Made by a program: the position numbers and the translations under genes
In this document: in pieces, positions 11,627-23,251 of the stretch
Layout: each line of letters opens with the position of its first letter
Position numbering within the stretch: the first letter of the stretch is position 1
Assembly (NCBI GenBank): GCA_034359265.1
Contig: CP136891.1
Coordinates: 59,868,001 to 59,932,000, forward strand
DNA from: Canna indica
Lineage: Eukaryota > Streptophyta > Magnoliopsida > Zingiberales > Cannaceae
Reading direction: 5' to 3'
Length of the DNA: 64,000 nt
Notes under the pieces: generated by a model
Seen by the model: the letters and a program-made list of their open reading frames with translations, nothing else
Told to the model about the DNA's origin: nothing
The model's database searches: none

Positions 11627-12509
11627 GTGTTTCCTGCACATCAGAATATCAGATGTTCTCACATCAGCAGAGTGAGGGATGCTTATTTCCCTGTCCGTAA
11701 GATGTGCTCCGTGAAGGTATACCAAGATGCCCATTGCAAGGACGGCGAGCTCCCGGACATCAAGCTTGAGGAAGGAGCCGTTTTTGAGCATGCCAAGTAC
11801 TGGGAGGACATCTGCCATGCGATTCTCGAGGCACATCACTTGATCTATATTGTTGGCTGGTCGATATATCACAGGGTGAAACTAGTAAGGGAGCCGACGC
11901 GAGAAGTGCCACATGTGAGTACTCACGCTCAGGGAGCTGCTTAAGTACAAATCAAAGGAGGGAGTCCCAGTCTGTATGCTGGTTTGGGATGATAAGACTT
12001 CTCATAATAAGTTCTGCATCGAGATAGTAAGTAAACGTTAGTGCTTTTATAGACTACTTCCTTGGAAGCAAGCATTTGGTATTTGCTGTCAAATCATTCA
12101 GAATGTTAATTGATTGTAGACTTTGCCGACTCATAAGTTCCTAATTAACTTAATTTCTCAAATTTCTTTGTTTCTTTTTGGTAGGGTGGAGTTATGCAAA
12201 CTCATGATGAAGAAACTTGAAAGTTCTTCAGATATTCTTCTGTCATATGTGCGCCATCACCTCGCTATGCAAGAGTAAGGTTAGCATTTTCAAACAGCAT
12301 GCATGTTTTACGCTATGAATTTTGCAATGTATTGTCACTCAAGTACTATATGCTAGCAATTCTATGGAAAAATTTGATTTCCAGTTAATGCCAATAAGAA
12401 TTTCTATTGTGTTGTTAATTTCTAAATGTTGAGTTTTCAGATTTTTCAATCTACAGACTCAGAATCAGTAAAAGGATTTCCTAAGAATTCCCAGAAAGCC
12501 CAACAACAG
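11627..12509 (+). pseudogene. phospholipase D (delta-type) gene fragment, three exon pieces
   Basis: Plant PLD hydrolyses phosphatidylcholine to phosphatidic acid. Piece one (11627-12026, after an ACACAG acceptor) reads YFPVRKMCSVKVYQDAH, YWEDICHAILEAHHLIYIVG and KLVREPTRE, then after a shift of frame near 11905-11915 LRELLKYKSKEGV and LVWDDKTSHNKF, ending at donor GTAAGT. Piece two (from 12185) reads GGVMQTHDEET, an in-frame TGA, KFFRYSSV and, after a one-base shift, LSIFKQ. Piece three (12441-12509, between good splice sites) reads IFQSTDSESVKGFPKNSQKA. Together they cover the stretch leading up to the first HKD motif plus one later exon; no HKD catalytic motif is seen. Delta type is inferred from HAILEAHHLIYIVGWSI and VKGFPK. 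Confidence 0.85.
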
Positions 12510-13381
12510 GTTAGTCTTTTAGTCATAGCATGTCACATTTTGTAGTATATCTTTATGTAACATTTGATGTCAATTATTAGAAGCCTACTAATGCATGCTT
12601 CAGTTTTGAAATTTTAATAGATTTGTATTACTACATTATAACGGTTTATATGACAATAAAAGCTAGCTGTTAGGTCCATAACTGGATCTAGATCTTATAG
12701 GCTATTTATATATGAACTTTGACAAAACCTAGTTAGGGTTTCTAGGACAAACAATGATATTTTTTTCTCTTTGAACCATCCATCTTAGGGTTTCTCATTA
12801 GAATAATGGAAATTGTCAGAGGGAAAGAAACCCTCACTGCCTCACATCTGTATATATATGTTTTCCTCTCCCATCAATTAGGTTTCAGGAACTCAATTGA
12901 ATGCCAGTTTAATAAGAGGAACTCAATTGGAACTGAACATCATTTGTCTTTTTTAACGAGGGTTGGATGTACTAAATATGTCTTGTTGTTACAATTTTAT
13001 AATAAATTTTAGATGATTGAGTTTATTGAGCATTATCTAATCATCCTTTCCATCTGAATCATTTCTTCAACTGCTCTAAACATATTGTCCCTTTTTAAAC
13101 TTATAGGTAATGCTCTACATGGAAGCTTCATGTTCAAAAAGACATCTCTTAATTAGGTTAGTATATATTGGTCAAGAAACTAAATTTAATTTTGTCGGCA
13201 ATATTGAAAGAGTGAAAAAAAAACACAAGCAATCCTACTGTTCTGAGTTTTGAATGAGACATGTATTCTGAGGTAATAAATAGGATGTTGAGTAGAAAAA
13301 TCACAATAATTGAAAGATTTCACTCAAGCCATTGTAATGTTCAACCATAGGTTGGATGTCTACATATTCTGATATTATTGA
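12510..13381. other. no gene recognised
   Basis: AT-rich, intron-like DNA downstream of the PLD pieces. I see no further PLD exon and no clear repeat. Confidence 0.4.
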
Positions 13382-13440
13382 GTTGATCTGTATTCATATC
13401 ATCCATAGTTGATCTGTATTCATATCATCCATAGTTGATC
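13382..13440 (+). repeat. 26-bp tandem repeat, two copies and a part
   Basis: GTTGATCTGTATTCATATCA plus TCCATA is repeated exactly at 13382 and 13408, and a third copy starts at 13434. Confidence 0.9.
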
Positions 13441-13456
13441 GATTTACAGTGATTTA

Positions 13457-14287
13457 GGACCTGTTTGGTTAGCGAAACCAAGTCTGTTTTCATGGTTCCA
13501 GTTTCACTGAAACCAAAACTGCTTACGAAAACGTGTTTGGTTTAGTGTTTTCGTGAAACTGAATCGAAACCAGAATGAAAACGAAACCAGTTTTTTTAAT
13601 AAAAATGAAAACAACAGAATGTTGTTTTCTGTGGTTTCGAGACTGTCGGTTTCGTTATCAAAATGCTGTGACAATTTTGTAATTATAAATATTTTTTTAT
13701 AAAATTAATTAATTTAAAAATAAATCAAACTATATCGAATTTTTAAAAATAAAAATAAAAATCATCATTTTTAACTCAAAATTTTATCTTAAATTTATAA
13801 AATAATTAAATCAATTTATATCTAATTGACTCAAACCCAAATTTTAAATAACTCAATTTTCTTAAAGTTGGTCTATTTATAATTTAATCAAACCTAATTT
13901 TAGATCATTGGACTTGTTTTTTTTTTGAAATTTTATAATAACTATTAATTAATTTTTATATCTAATTGAACAAAAAAATCTTAAATTACCAATAACTTAA
14001 TTAATTAAATTATTTAAATATTTTGTAATCATATTAACAAATATTTAATTTTGTAAACTAACTAAATATTTAATTACTAATAAAAAATTTCAAGGAAAAT
14101 TAATATTATTTTTTATAATCAAATAAATATTTACTGGTTTCAACTAACTAAAACTGATGTTGTTTTTATTAACCAAACGCGTTTTCAGAAAACTGAAAAC
14201 TAGAAACCAAAACCAAGTTTTCGAAACCAAGTTTTCAGTTTCACTGAAACCAAACCAGAAAATAATTTTCGCTAACCAAACAGCACC
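13457..14287 (+). mobile_element. Tourist-like (PIF/Harbinger) MITE, 831 bp
   Basis: The ends are inverted: GGACCTGTTTGGTTAGCGAA at the left and its inverse, with two mismatches in 20, at the right. TTA flanks both sides (13454-13456 and 14288-14290), the duplication size and sequence of PIF/Harbinger elements. The interior is AT-rich and non-coding, with further GAAACCA and TGGTTTC inverted motifs near both ends. Confidence 0.8.
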
Positions 14288-14290
14288 TTA

Positions 14291-15630
14291 TGTTCTTTAT
14301 ATTGCAAAAATTGGTAGGAAGTTGTTAGAATATAAACATAACTAAGGTTGGCTGTTCTCCATTGGTTCTATTGATTCTGAGCAATGATTGAGCAATGCGT
14401 ACGTTCTTTATATGTATTTGATTACTATTAGCTAGATTATGTGTGCTTTATTTTCTTTACCCTTTTGGTTTTGGAAATTGCAGATGCTAGCTCTTTGAAC
14501 CAAAGGTTGAACTAACCCGCTATAATCTTGTATATGTTAACAACAACTCTTATTATAATATGTTGATCTCTGATAGTTCTATTTTGATATTTTTAGCAGC
14601 CACGGGATGCAAATGTTAAAGAAAAGCTTTCACAATTTTGTCACGCTACAGTAATATCTTTTGACTCTTCTTTTGTTTATCAATGGAAGTGTATTAGCAT
14701 ATCTCCTAATGCTATGTAGAAAACACATTTCTTAATTTTATATTGGTGTCTAATATCATTACTGTAACACTTGGCATATTCCTCTACTATTAAACATGTC
14801 ATTTCTGTTTTGAACATGTCATTTTTGTTTTGAACATGTCCATATTATAAGATGCTTGTTTGTAAAATACACGTTCTTATAGTGATTCACTAATGGTTGT
14901 TTCTCTTACACGGTTTCCAATTATATGGGTGAAGCCAAATAGTGAAAATTTCACACGCTGTATTGACCATAGAACAAAGAGTAAACTTATTTTCAATGCA
15001 TATTGATTTGATTTTCCACTTATATGCTTATTAATGCTTTGCCAGTATTTTCTCATCATTGAGTTAGTAACAATTTAATATAATTTTAAGAGTTGGATGC
15101 AAAATCAAATGGCTACATTTTAATAAACGCAAATGGAGGTTTGAGATTTTGGGTCTGATTATTTAAAATTTTGATGGTAATTAGAGTAATCGAATTGTGC
15201 TTAAATATGATAGATGGAATGCTTTGAGAATTTTCCAATCTACACATCTATATTTGCTTATGTAGTCTTCTAATATAAGTTTGCCATATCAAGAACTGCA
15301 ACATAGGGAAGATGAGCAGAAAAATCAATCATCAAAGAATACGAATGAATTGAGCAAGCCATTTTGAATAGAGTTAATTTCTAAAATTATATCTTTATAA
15401 ACAGAAGGCATATGATGAATTTTGTCTCTTTGGTATTTTTTTGTAATTGCTAAGTTTGAAAATAGATGTTATTTCGTACTTTTGCATTCTTCATTATTTT
15501 GTCTCATTTGACAATAAGATTTTTAATGTGAATTTTTGTTTATGGAATAGAATAAAAATTTGGAGAAATTTGAATGATATTTTAGAATTTATTGACTTGT
15601 TCTGTGTTTGATATATATGCTTCATAAAAA
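14291..15630. other. no gene recognised
   Basis: AT-rich DNA. Small repeats such as TTTTGAACATGTCATTT near 14800 are present. No open frame with a recognisable product. Confidence 0.4.
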
Positions 15631-15966
15631 GTGCTGGGTATTAATACCCGGCACCTTCTATTAATGGTGTCAGGTATTTAATACCCGACACATTTTATTG
15701 ATGGCGCACATTTTATTGATGGCGTCGGGTATTAATTACCTGACGCTTTCTATAAGTGACCGAGTAATTAATACCTGGTGCTTTATTAATGGCTCTGAAT
15801 TTTAATTATCTGGTGCCTTAATAGCGCATGTTATGAATTTTCTTTCTCCCTGTAATTTTTCCCTAACAACTGGCGGTTTTAGAAAGATCGAAATTAAAAT
15901 TTCGACCTCAAAAAATGGCGGTTTTGCCTAAAATAAGGACCGGTTTTACTTCATTTTCTTGTAGTG
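15631..15966 (+). repeat. right end of another CACTA-type element
   Basis: The terminus is CATTTTCTTGTAGTG, the inverse of CACTACAAGAAAATG. Palindromic GGGTATTAATACCCGGC and CGGGTATTAATTACC motifs recur four or five times upstream as a subterminal array, and GGCGGTTTT repeats lie closest to the end. No left end with this array is in the window. Confidence 0.6.
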
Positions 15967-16320
15967 ATATATATATATATATATAGTTTTTTTAATTTTG
16001 CATTCTTATCAATTAATAGGATTTCCCCTATGTAAGAATATTTGAACTTTGCATAGTCTAGATTAACTCCATGACACTTTTTTTTCCTTGATCTTCAAGT
16101 GTGTTTCCCCATGAGATCATATTTGTTTCATTTTAGCTCCTTAAGATAACTTCTGCAGCTGCAACTCTCCAATAGTTAGAAGAAATCTAATTTCTGATTG
16201 TGATTTATGAATCTTTGAGTTGAAGTTTAACGTATTATAATATCCAAATTGTCTCAACTTCCATTGGAATGATCATCCATGTAAGAATCATCACACTAAC
16301 CTTGTGCTTTATTTGCCAGG

Positions 16321-16545
16321 AGAATAACAAGTTCAAAGTGTTTGCTGAAAACCAAGGCCTTATAGCTTTCCTTCCCTACAACTGAGAGTAACATTACCTT
16401 CATGATGTTAGCTCTCCTAGGAGAATATATACATGTTTCTCTGAAATCTTTTAGCTGCTCGGAGAAGATCTGCAATACTAATTCAGGATTAGTTAGACTT
16501 CAAATGACTCATTCAGGAACCAAGATAACATCCAATGCTTCCTTC
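16321..16545 (-). pseudogene. unassigned exon-like segment, copy 1 (left border of gypsy element)
   Basis: This segment recurs in diverged form at 25471-25745. On the minus strand both copies share one reading frame: here ELVLQIFSEQLKDFRETC and YSPRRANIMKVMLLSVVGK, without a stop over about 55 codons. The charged, helix-prone protein is not one I can name. Upstream in the frame there are stops, so it is a broken fragment. It ends within five bases of the gypsy LTR. Confidence 0.45.
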
Positions 16546-16550
16546 ATGGT

Positions 16551-18841
16551 TGTAATACTCGATATTTCCTAATATAAAATTTTTAATTGGAACAACGCAT
16601 TGGATCGGGAACTAGTCGGGTCAAGTCACGAGATCGTCATGAGTAGAAAGTATAATTTAAATTGTTGGACTCATGATTAATGTTTTCTTTAGGATTTATA
16701 ATTTAGATTGACTCAAGTCGGGTTGAAACCAGGTTTGCAGGTCGAGTCAGGGCTCAATGCGGGCTCAAGTTGAGTCGAGTGAAAGAACTTAAGTCTTGAG
16801 GACAAAATTGTCAAAAAAAAACAAGGGAATAAAACCCTCACCCATTGGCTGCCGAACGGCTCAAGGAGAGCCACACAAAACCCGAGAAGGGCGAGAGCAA
16901 GAGAGGGAGAGGCGATCAAGGGGAGGGCGGCGCTGGAGTTTGGTGTCATCACCAGAGATCGGGAACATCGTCGTTTCGTTCTTCTTTTTCTTCAAATAGA
17001 GGTGAGTGGTCGAACCTCGGCTAGTAGGGTGAGGCGTGTGGCCTAGCCCTTGTGATGGTGATTTTGACGTTTTGTGTGTTGATTTCTTGTTGATTTCTTG
17101 TCGATTCTCGAGATTTATTGATCTTGCGTCTCCTTTATGTGATCTATGATGGGTTTGTGATTTTTCGTGACGTTTTCTTGAGCTTGGGGTGCCGGCCGAA
17201 TAGAGGAAAAAGGGGGAGAGTCATGCCAAAATTTTCCCTAAATTCCTCGAGTCATTTAAACACGTAGATCCGGTCCCCTTGTAAGTTTAATCGACGTAGA
17301 GATCAAGTAGAGCATAGATCATGGTAGGAAAAATATTTTTCTCAACCCCCAAGGGGCCAGCTGCATGTAGGAACCCTTGTTTAAGGGGTCGACCAAGTGG
17401 GGGAGAGGAAGAATTAGAGTAGGAAAATATGTTTCCTAAGTGATCGACATGTAAGGATAAAATACCTTAAAGAATAGAATTATATCCTGCTTGTAGGCTA
17501 TTTTCTTGTATAGAACACCTACTTTTGGGTTCTTACCTTAGCATGACCTTGTTGTGATTTATTTTAATGTGCTAAAATTGAGCACGGAAATTGCTCGAAT
17601 TTAGTAGACAATTGATGTGCTTTAATTGTTAAATCGTCTTATTTATAGTATGCTGTGATATAAATTTTATTGTAAGTATGCTCCTTGAGTAGTACTAAAA
17701 ATAGACAAGTAAATGCAACCTCTAACATGAATCAAAGTAGAAACAAATTCAAAAATTGTAGTTTAGTGCTACAGACTTAAATCTTATTACAAGGCTCCCT
17801 TAGTAAATGACATGAATACTAGGACTACATGCGACAATTTTTGAACCTATAAATATTAGGTGTTCACATCGAGGAAGAATAACATTGAGTTGTTGACCCT
17901 ACGAGGCCCGAGGTAGGGCCGGTTGCGGGTGGAAGCCCGGGGAATCGTATAGGACTAGTGCAATGTATTGCGTGTGTATTGTGTTTGTGATGGTCGTGTT
18001 GAGAGACGATTTAGCCGGTGCGGCTATTATCTGACTCAGCGGGTGATTAGGGTCTTGAGATTGCACCAATGGGCGCGCTAGGTGTTAGACTCGAGTGGCG
18101 GAGGGTCTTGAGATTACGACAATGGGCCAGGTTGACGGTAGACCCGAGTTGGGTGACACCAGCTATCCATAACCCAATGGGTTCCTGAGATTGATGGGCC
18201 CGGTTATTATTGTTGATATTACTTGTATGATTGTGAAGGCCTATGTGGCCGAGTGCTGTACGGAGATGAAGGCCGGACATGGCCGAACCATACATGCAGA
18301 GTAAGGCCCATAGTGGTCGAGTGACACTTGTTGTGCAGAGCCGTAGTTGGTTGGTTTACTTACTCATAAAGATAGGCCAATTGGCCAATTATCATTACTT
18401 GGTCAGTATGAATTTTATGTATATGTTTATTGTTATATCTGATGTTATACTAGGGATTTAGGTGGAGGTTTGGAAGAATCGCTCACTGAGTTCCTCGTGA
18501 ACTCACAGTTTTATTATTTTATTTTGCAGAGCCTAACTAGTGAGGTACAACTTGATGGCGTGGCGAGGCTAGAGGGTAGGTGGTGTCGCCAATCTCGTAG
18601 CAGACGATTATATAGTCGTAATCGTGTAGTGAGAGTCTTAATTCATGCATTGGGTTGTTTTCATTGAACTTTGAGTTGTAAAAATCTATTTTCAAACATT
18701 TAGTAAAGTTGGTACATTTTCATTTATATTTTTTATGTCGATCTGGTTGCATGTTGTGTTTAGCTGATACGTGTATGTGGTAGGCTTCGGGTATAGACAC
18801 CTACCCTGGCCGGTCACGCGATCCTGAGTTGGGGCTTGACA
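16551..18841 (+). repeat. 5' LTR of gypsy element (2291 bp)
   Basis: Runs from TGTAATACTCGATA to GGGGCTTGACA; the 3' LTR at 23252-25470 is its partner along the whole length. It contains the AGCCTAACTAGTGAGG and GGCCGGTCACGCGATCCTGA blocks shared with other LTRs in the window. Confidence 0.9.
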
Positions 18842-18844
18842 AAG

Positions 18845-18856
18845 TGGCATCAGAGC
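18845..18856 (+). other. primer-binding site, initiator Met tRNA
   Basis: TGGCATCAGAGC lies three bases after the LTR end and differs by one base from the usual TGGTATCAGAGC. Confidence 0.85.
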
Positions 18857-19054
18857 ATGTGGTTAGGTCTTGACTACGACTAGGGTCTAGGTACCATGTG
18901 GGCATAGCTAGCATGTAGACATACGATATAGTTATGCTACAAGATCAAACGGTCATGATTGCACCTCAGCGCGTCAAGCGGTCAATAAATTAGAATAATA
19001 GTAGTGAATAAATTATTCGATATTAATGGCAATCTTTTTATTAAATCGAGTGTG

Positions 19055-20516
19055 ATGGAGGCTCACAATGTTGCGTTGAACGGCAGCAGTAATTCCATCA
19101 AACGCTAGGGCCGAGGCCGGGGACGGGTTCATGGTCGACGTCGGAGAAAGGGTCGTGGGAGAGGTCAGTCAGAGGGGGCATGACAAGACCCCATAGTTGC
19201 AGTTATAGGCTTAGGTAGCACAGTTGACTGAGGCGCTCCGCATGGAGCAAGAGTTGAGGTAGCAACTGCAGCAGCAGTCGCAGGCAGTATCCATTGCACC
19301 TGTGGTACAAGAGGTTGCTGAGCCTGTAGTACCGATGGTCAGGGTTCCATGGGCACCCACATATGCAGACTTCATCAAGCTAAAGCCACCGGAGTTCACT
19401 GGAACAGATCGACGGGTAGAAGTCACTGAGTTTCTTGGCGACTGCTATGAGTTATGCATGGAACTTGGGTGTTCATCTAAGGTGACGGCTCGTATGATAG
19501 GCCTACAGCTTAAGGCATCGGCCAAGGATTGGCTCCATACCTGGAAGGATCGCAGGGCGGCAAACGCGCCACCCCCTACACTGGAAGATTTCAAGGCTGC
19601 GATGGTGGAGCAGTATTTGTCGTTGAACATCCGCGATAAGCGGGCAAGAGAGTTTGAGCTACTGCGTTTGGTATGACGGTGTCGGACTATGAGATGGAGT
19701 TCACCCAGCTCTCAAAGTACCACCCTACCCTAGTAGCTACTGAGACCGCCATGGTCAAGAGGTTCGTTGAGGGGCTGAGAGTCCAGATCGACAGACTTAT
19801 TCATTACACCAATGAACACTACATTTGCTCTGGTGGTGGATGAGGCACTCTGGAAGGAAGCACTAGTGTCGTACAAGAAACATAACAGACCCCCAAAGAA
19901 GAAGTTTCGGCCTCAAGGATCTGGAGGTCGGCCTTGGCATTATGAGGGGACTGTTGCAGTAGCCGGTCACCAGCAGTAGTAGGGGCCGTGGAGGCCCAGG
20001 GTCAGGGGCGGCTTGACAGGCAGGGTTGGGGGATGCTTCACAAAAGATCGAGATGCCGCAATGTGGTGGCTGTAACAGGAGGCATTGGGGGCTTGCTACG
20101 GCCGCATGGATGCCTGCTTCACATGTGGGCAGGTTGGGCTCTTCAGGAAAGATTGTTCGGATAGAGGTGGACAGAAAGTTGAGCAGTCCAGAGGAAAAGT
20201 GTCGGTGTCAGTTGGGTCTGTAGCAAAGAAGGGTCAGACACAGGGCAGGGGGCAGCAAACCAACCACACTGATAGGCCTTCCGCCAGGGTTTATGCTATG
20301 AACCATGATGGCACTGAGGCATCTAAGGTGGTAGCAGTAGGTACACTTATTGTTGGTTCATCTGCAACTTATGTGTTATTTGATCCGAGTGCTACGCACT
20401 CCTTTGTATTTGTTAGTTTTGCTGCTAAGTTACTTGGGGCACCTTCCTTGCTTGATGTGCCATACGTTGTGTCGATGCCTACGGGCGATGCAATATTAGC
20501 TGAAACAACCTTCTAA
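19055..20516 (+). pseudogene. gypsy gag and protease, broken
   Basis: Gag forms the capsid. The ATG at 19055 opens a basic, glycine-arginine rich N-terminus (MEAHNVALNGSSN) soon stopped by TAG. The retrotransposon gag domain is clear at 19302-19676 (KPPEFTGTDRRVEVTEFLGD, AKDWLHTWKDR, FELLRL), then a TGA. The zinc knuckle at about 20112 reads CFTCGQVGLFRKDC, with leucine where histidine is needed. The protease follows with VLFDPSATHSF, in which the catalytic aspartate stays but the usual following SG is replaced by PS. A TAA ends this frame at 20516. Confidence 0.85.
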
Positions 20517-20607
20517 GGCTGTGAAGTGCTCATTTGTGAGCATGTGTTGAAGGCAGAATTGACACTCATGTCAATGCTTGAACTTGATGTTATACTCGGC
20601 AACTTAA

Positions 20608-23220
20608 ATGCTCGCAACCTTAAAGGCTCGCAACTGCTTATGGGTGGCTGCCAGTCCTTCTTGGCCTTCGTATATGTGGCCGAGGAGGATAGAGATGGCA
20701 GGGAATGTCGGGGGAACACAGGTGGTTTGTGAGTTCCCTAACGTATTTCCCGAGGAGTTGTCGGGTTTATTGCTAAGAAGAGAGATAGAATTTTGCATCG
20801 ACTTGCAGCCTGGGGTGAAGCCGATCTCCATTCCACCCTATCGGATGGCACTAGCTAAGTTGAGGGAATTGAAAACACAATTGCAGGAATTGCTAGACTT
20901 GGGTTTCATCTGCCCGAGCGTATCTCCGTGGGGTGCTTTTGTGCTCTTCGTGAAGAAGAAGGACGGATCCATGCGCATGTGCATTGACTACATGCAGCTT
21001 ATTAAGGTGACAATCAAGAATAGTTACTCGCTGCCAAGGATCGATGACATGTTCGACCAACTGCAGGGGGCACAATGGTTCTCAAAAAACAAATTGACAT
21101 GAGGTCTGGATACCATCAACTGAGAATACAGGACTGTGATGTGCCTAAGATTGCATGATTCGCTATGGTCATTTTGAGTTCTTGGTGATGTCCTTTCGGC
21201 TGACTAATGCGCATGTGGCCTTTATGGACTTGATGAACCAAGTGCTCAAGGAGTATTTGGGCAAATTTGTGATCGTCTTCATTGACGACATCTTGGTTTA
21301 CTCTAGGAGTTGGAAGGAGCACTATGAGCATTTGAGGATGATCCTGGAGACCCTTATGTAGCATCGATTGTATGTCAAATTCTTCAAGTGCGAGTTCTAG
21401 TTTGGAGCGTAGAGTTCCTGGCCCGTGTGGTATCCAAGGAAGGGGTAAGAGTGGACCCCGTAGAGGTGGAGGCAATGCAGAACTGGAGGCGGTCGACCAA
21501 TGTGACTGAAATTTTTCACATTCAATGTGACTGAAAATTTTCTCTAGGATTGCGGCTCAATTGAATTGGTTGACCCGGAAAAAGGCCAAGTTTGCAAGTT
21601 TGTTTGGGACGACAAGTGTGAGAAGCGCTTTCAGAAGCTCAATGAATGCTTGACATCAGCACTAGAGTTGGTTGTACCTTCAGGTTCGAGAGGATTTATG
21701 GTTTACTGTGATGCCTCTCGAGTTGGCCTGGGCTGTGTTTTGATGTGGTATGGTAGGGTGATAGCCTATGCGTTCCGCTAGTTGAAGGTTCATGAGAAGA
21801 ACTACCCGATGCATGACCTAGAATTGACAGTAGTGGTAATTGCATGAAGCTTTGGTGTCACTACTTATATAGCGAGGCATGTGAGATTTACACTGATCAC
21901 AAGAGCCTCCAGTACTTGCTTACCCAGAAAGAGCTGAAACTAAGGCAGAGAAGATGGTTTGAGCTCTTGAAGGTCTATGTTTGCACCATTATGTACCATT
22001 CCGGGAAGACCAATGTGGTGATAGATGCCTTGGGCAAAAAATCTATGAGCAGCTTAGCCCACTTGGCAGTTAGAAGGAGGCTGCTAGCTGCCTTGTGCTT
22101 AGACGGTGGGATAGTTCTCATAGTATCAGATTTTGGTGCCCTAGTGGTACACCTACGGGTACAGTCCACCTTGGTGGACATGTTGCATACCGTGCAGGAG
22201 GAGGATGCCTTTTGTTCCCTGACTAAGGATCTCGTCAAAAGAGGGGACATGGATGACGGCTATAGAGTCGACTCTGAGGGTGTCTTGAGGTTCCTAGAAC
22301 AGATTGTGTCATACCATGGTATCCTTGTTATGATCATATCGGATTGGGGTACCCAGTTCACTACCTAATTTTGGCAATCCTTCCAGGAGGCCTCGGGTAC
22401 TCAAGTGCGGTCCAACATCACGTTCAATCCACAAACTGACGGGCAGTCAAAAAGGACAATCCAAACTTTAGAAGATATGCTGAGAGTGTATGCCTTGGAC
22501 CTAGTTGGCGGGTGGGAAAAACATCTACCACTGATTGAGTTTGCCTACGACAATAGCAATCAAAGTAGCATTGGTATGACCCTTTTCAAGGCCTTGTATG
22601 GGCGGAGATGCAGGTCGCCGGTGGACTAGTTTGAGGTAGGATAAACTCTCATGGTGGGTCCTGACTTGGTTGTGGAGACGGTTGAGAATGTGTAACTGAT
22701 AAAGGAAAGGATGTTGGCAGCTCAGAGTTTCCAGGAAATATATACAGATGGGAAGGCTAGAGAGGTGGAGTTTGCTGAGGGCGACATGGTATTGCTGAAG
22801 GTCTCCCCCATGAAAGGGGTGGTGCGGTTTGGGAATAGGAGAAAGCTGAGCCCTAGATTCATCGGGTCTTTCCCTATTCTCAAGCAGAGGGGCATCGTGG
22901 CTTATGAGCTGGCCTTGCCCCCTAGCATGGATGGAGTTCACCCAGTCTTCCATGTGTCGATGCTCAAGAGATATGTCCAAGATGAGTCCGATGCGATCAA
23001 GCCAACTGCTGTTGAGGTGGATACAACGGTCTCGTGAGAGGAGACCAATAGAAGTGCTTGACCGGCTGATCAGGAAGTTGTCCAATGAGATTCCCTTGGT
23101 AAATGTCATGTGGGAGCACCACACTCGGCAAGAGGCTATAGGAAGGTGGAGCAGGACATGAGGGAGTGCTATCCGTCTTTGTTCGAGGATATGGATGAGT
23201 CCCTATGCTCTACAAAAATT
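20608..23220 (+). pseudogene. gypsy pol: reverse transcriptase, RNase H, truncated integrase, chromodomain-like tail
   Basis: Reverse transcriptase begins [13 protein letters not shown] and [16 protein letters not shown]; a frameshift near 21100 precedes the catalytic [11 protein letters not shown] at about 21278. RNase H shows VYCDASRVGLGCVL and [12 protein letters not shown]. In the integrase the frame passes from DSEGVLRF straight to [13 protein letters not shown] at about 22290, so the HHCC zinc region and the first catalytic aspartate have been deleted; SDWGTQFTT, the later core with NPQTDGQSKRTIQTLEDML, and the C-terminal domain ([25 protein letters not shown]) remain. The tail near 23040-23170 resembles a chromodomain. 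At least three frame changes and several stops are present. Confidence 0.9.
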
Positions 23221-23238
23221 TGAGGACGAATTTTCCTT

Positions 23239-23250
23239 AAAGGGGGAAGG
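23239..23250 (+). other. polypurine tract of gypsy element
   Basis: AAAGGGGGAAGG lies immediately before the 3' LTR start TGTAATACC. Confidence 0.85.
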
Positions 23251-23251
23251 T

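Noticed and set aside
8286..15966. One CACTA element with ATA duplications from 8286 to 15966
   Set aside because: The terminal bases agree only over CACTACAA, the subterminal motifs are different, and ATA on the right lies in an AT repeat. Kept as two separate ends.
18841..18900. tRNA-related gene
   Set aside because: TGGCATCAGAGC is the primer-binding site right after an LTR and has no tRNA fold around it.
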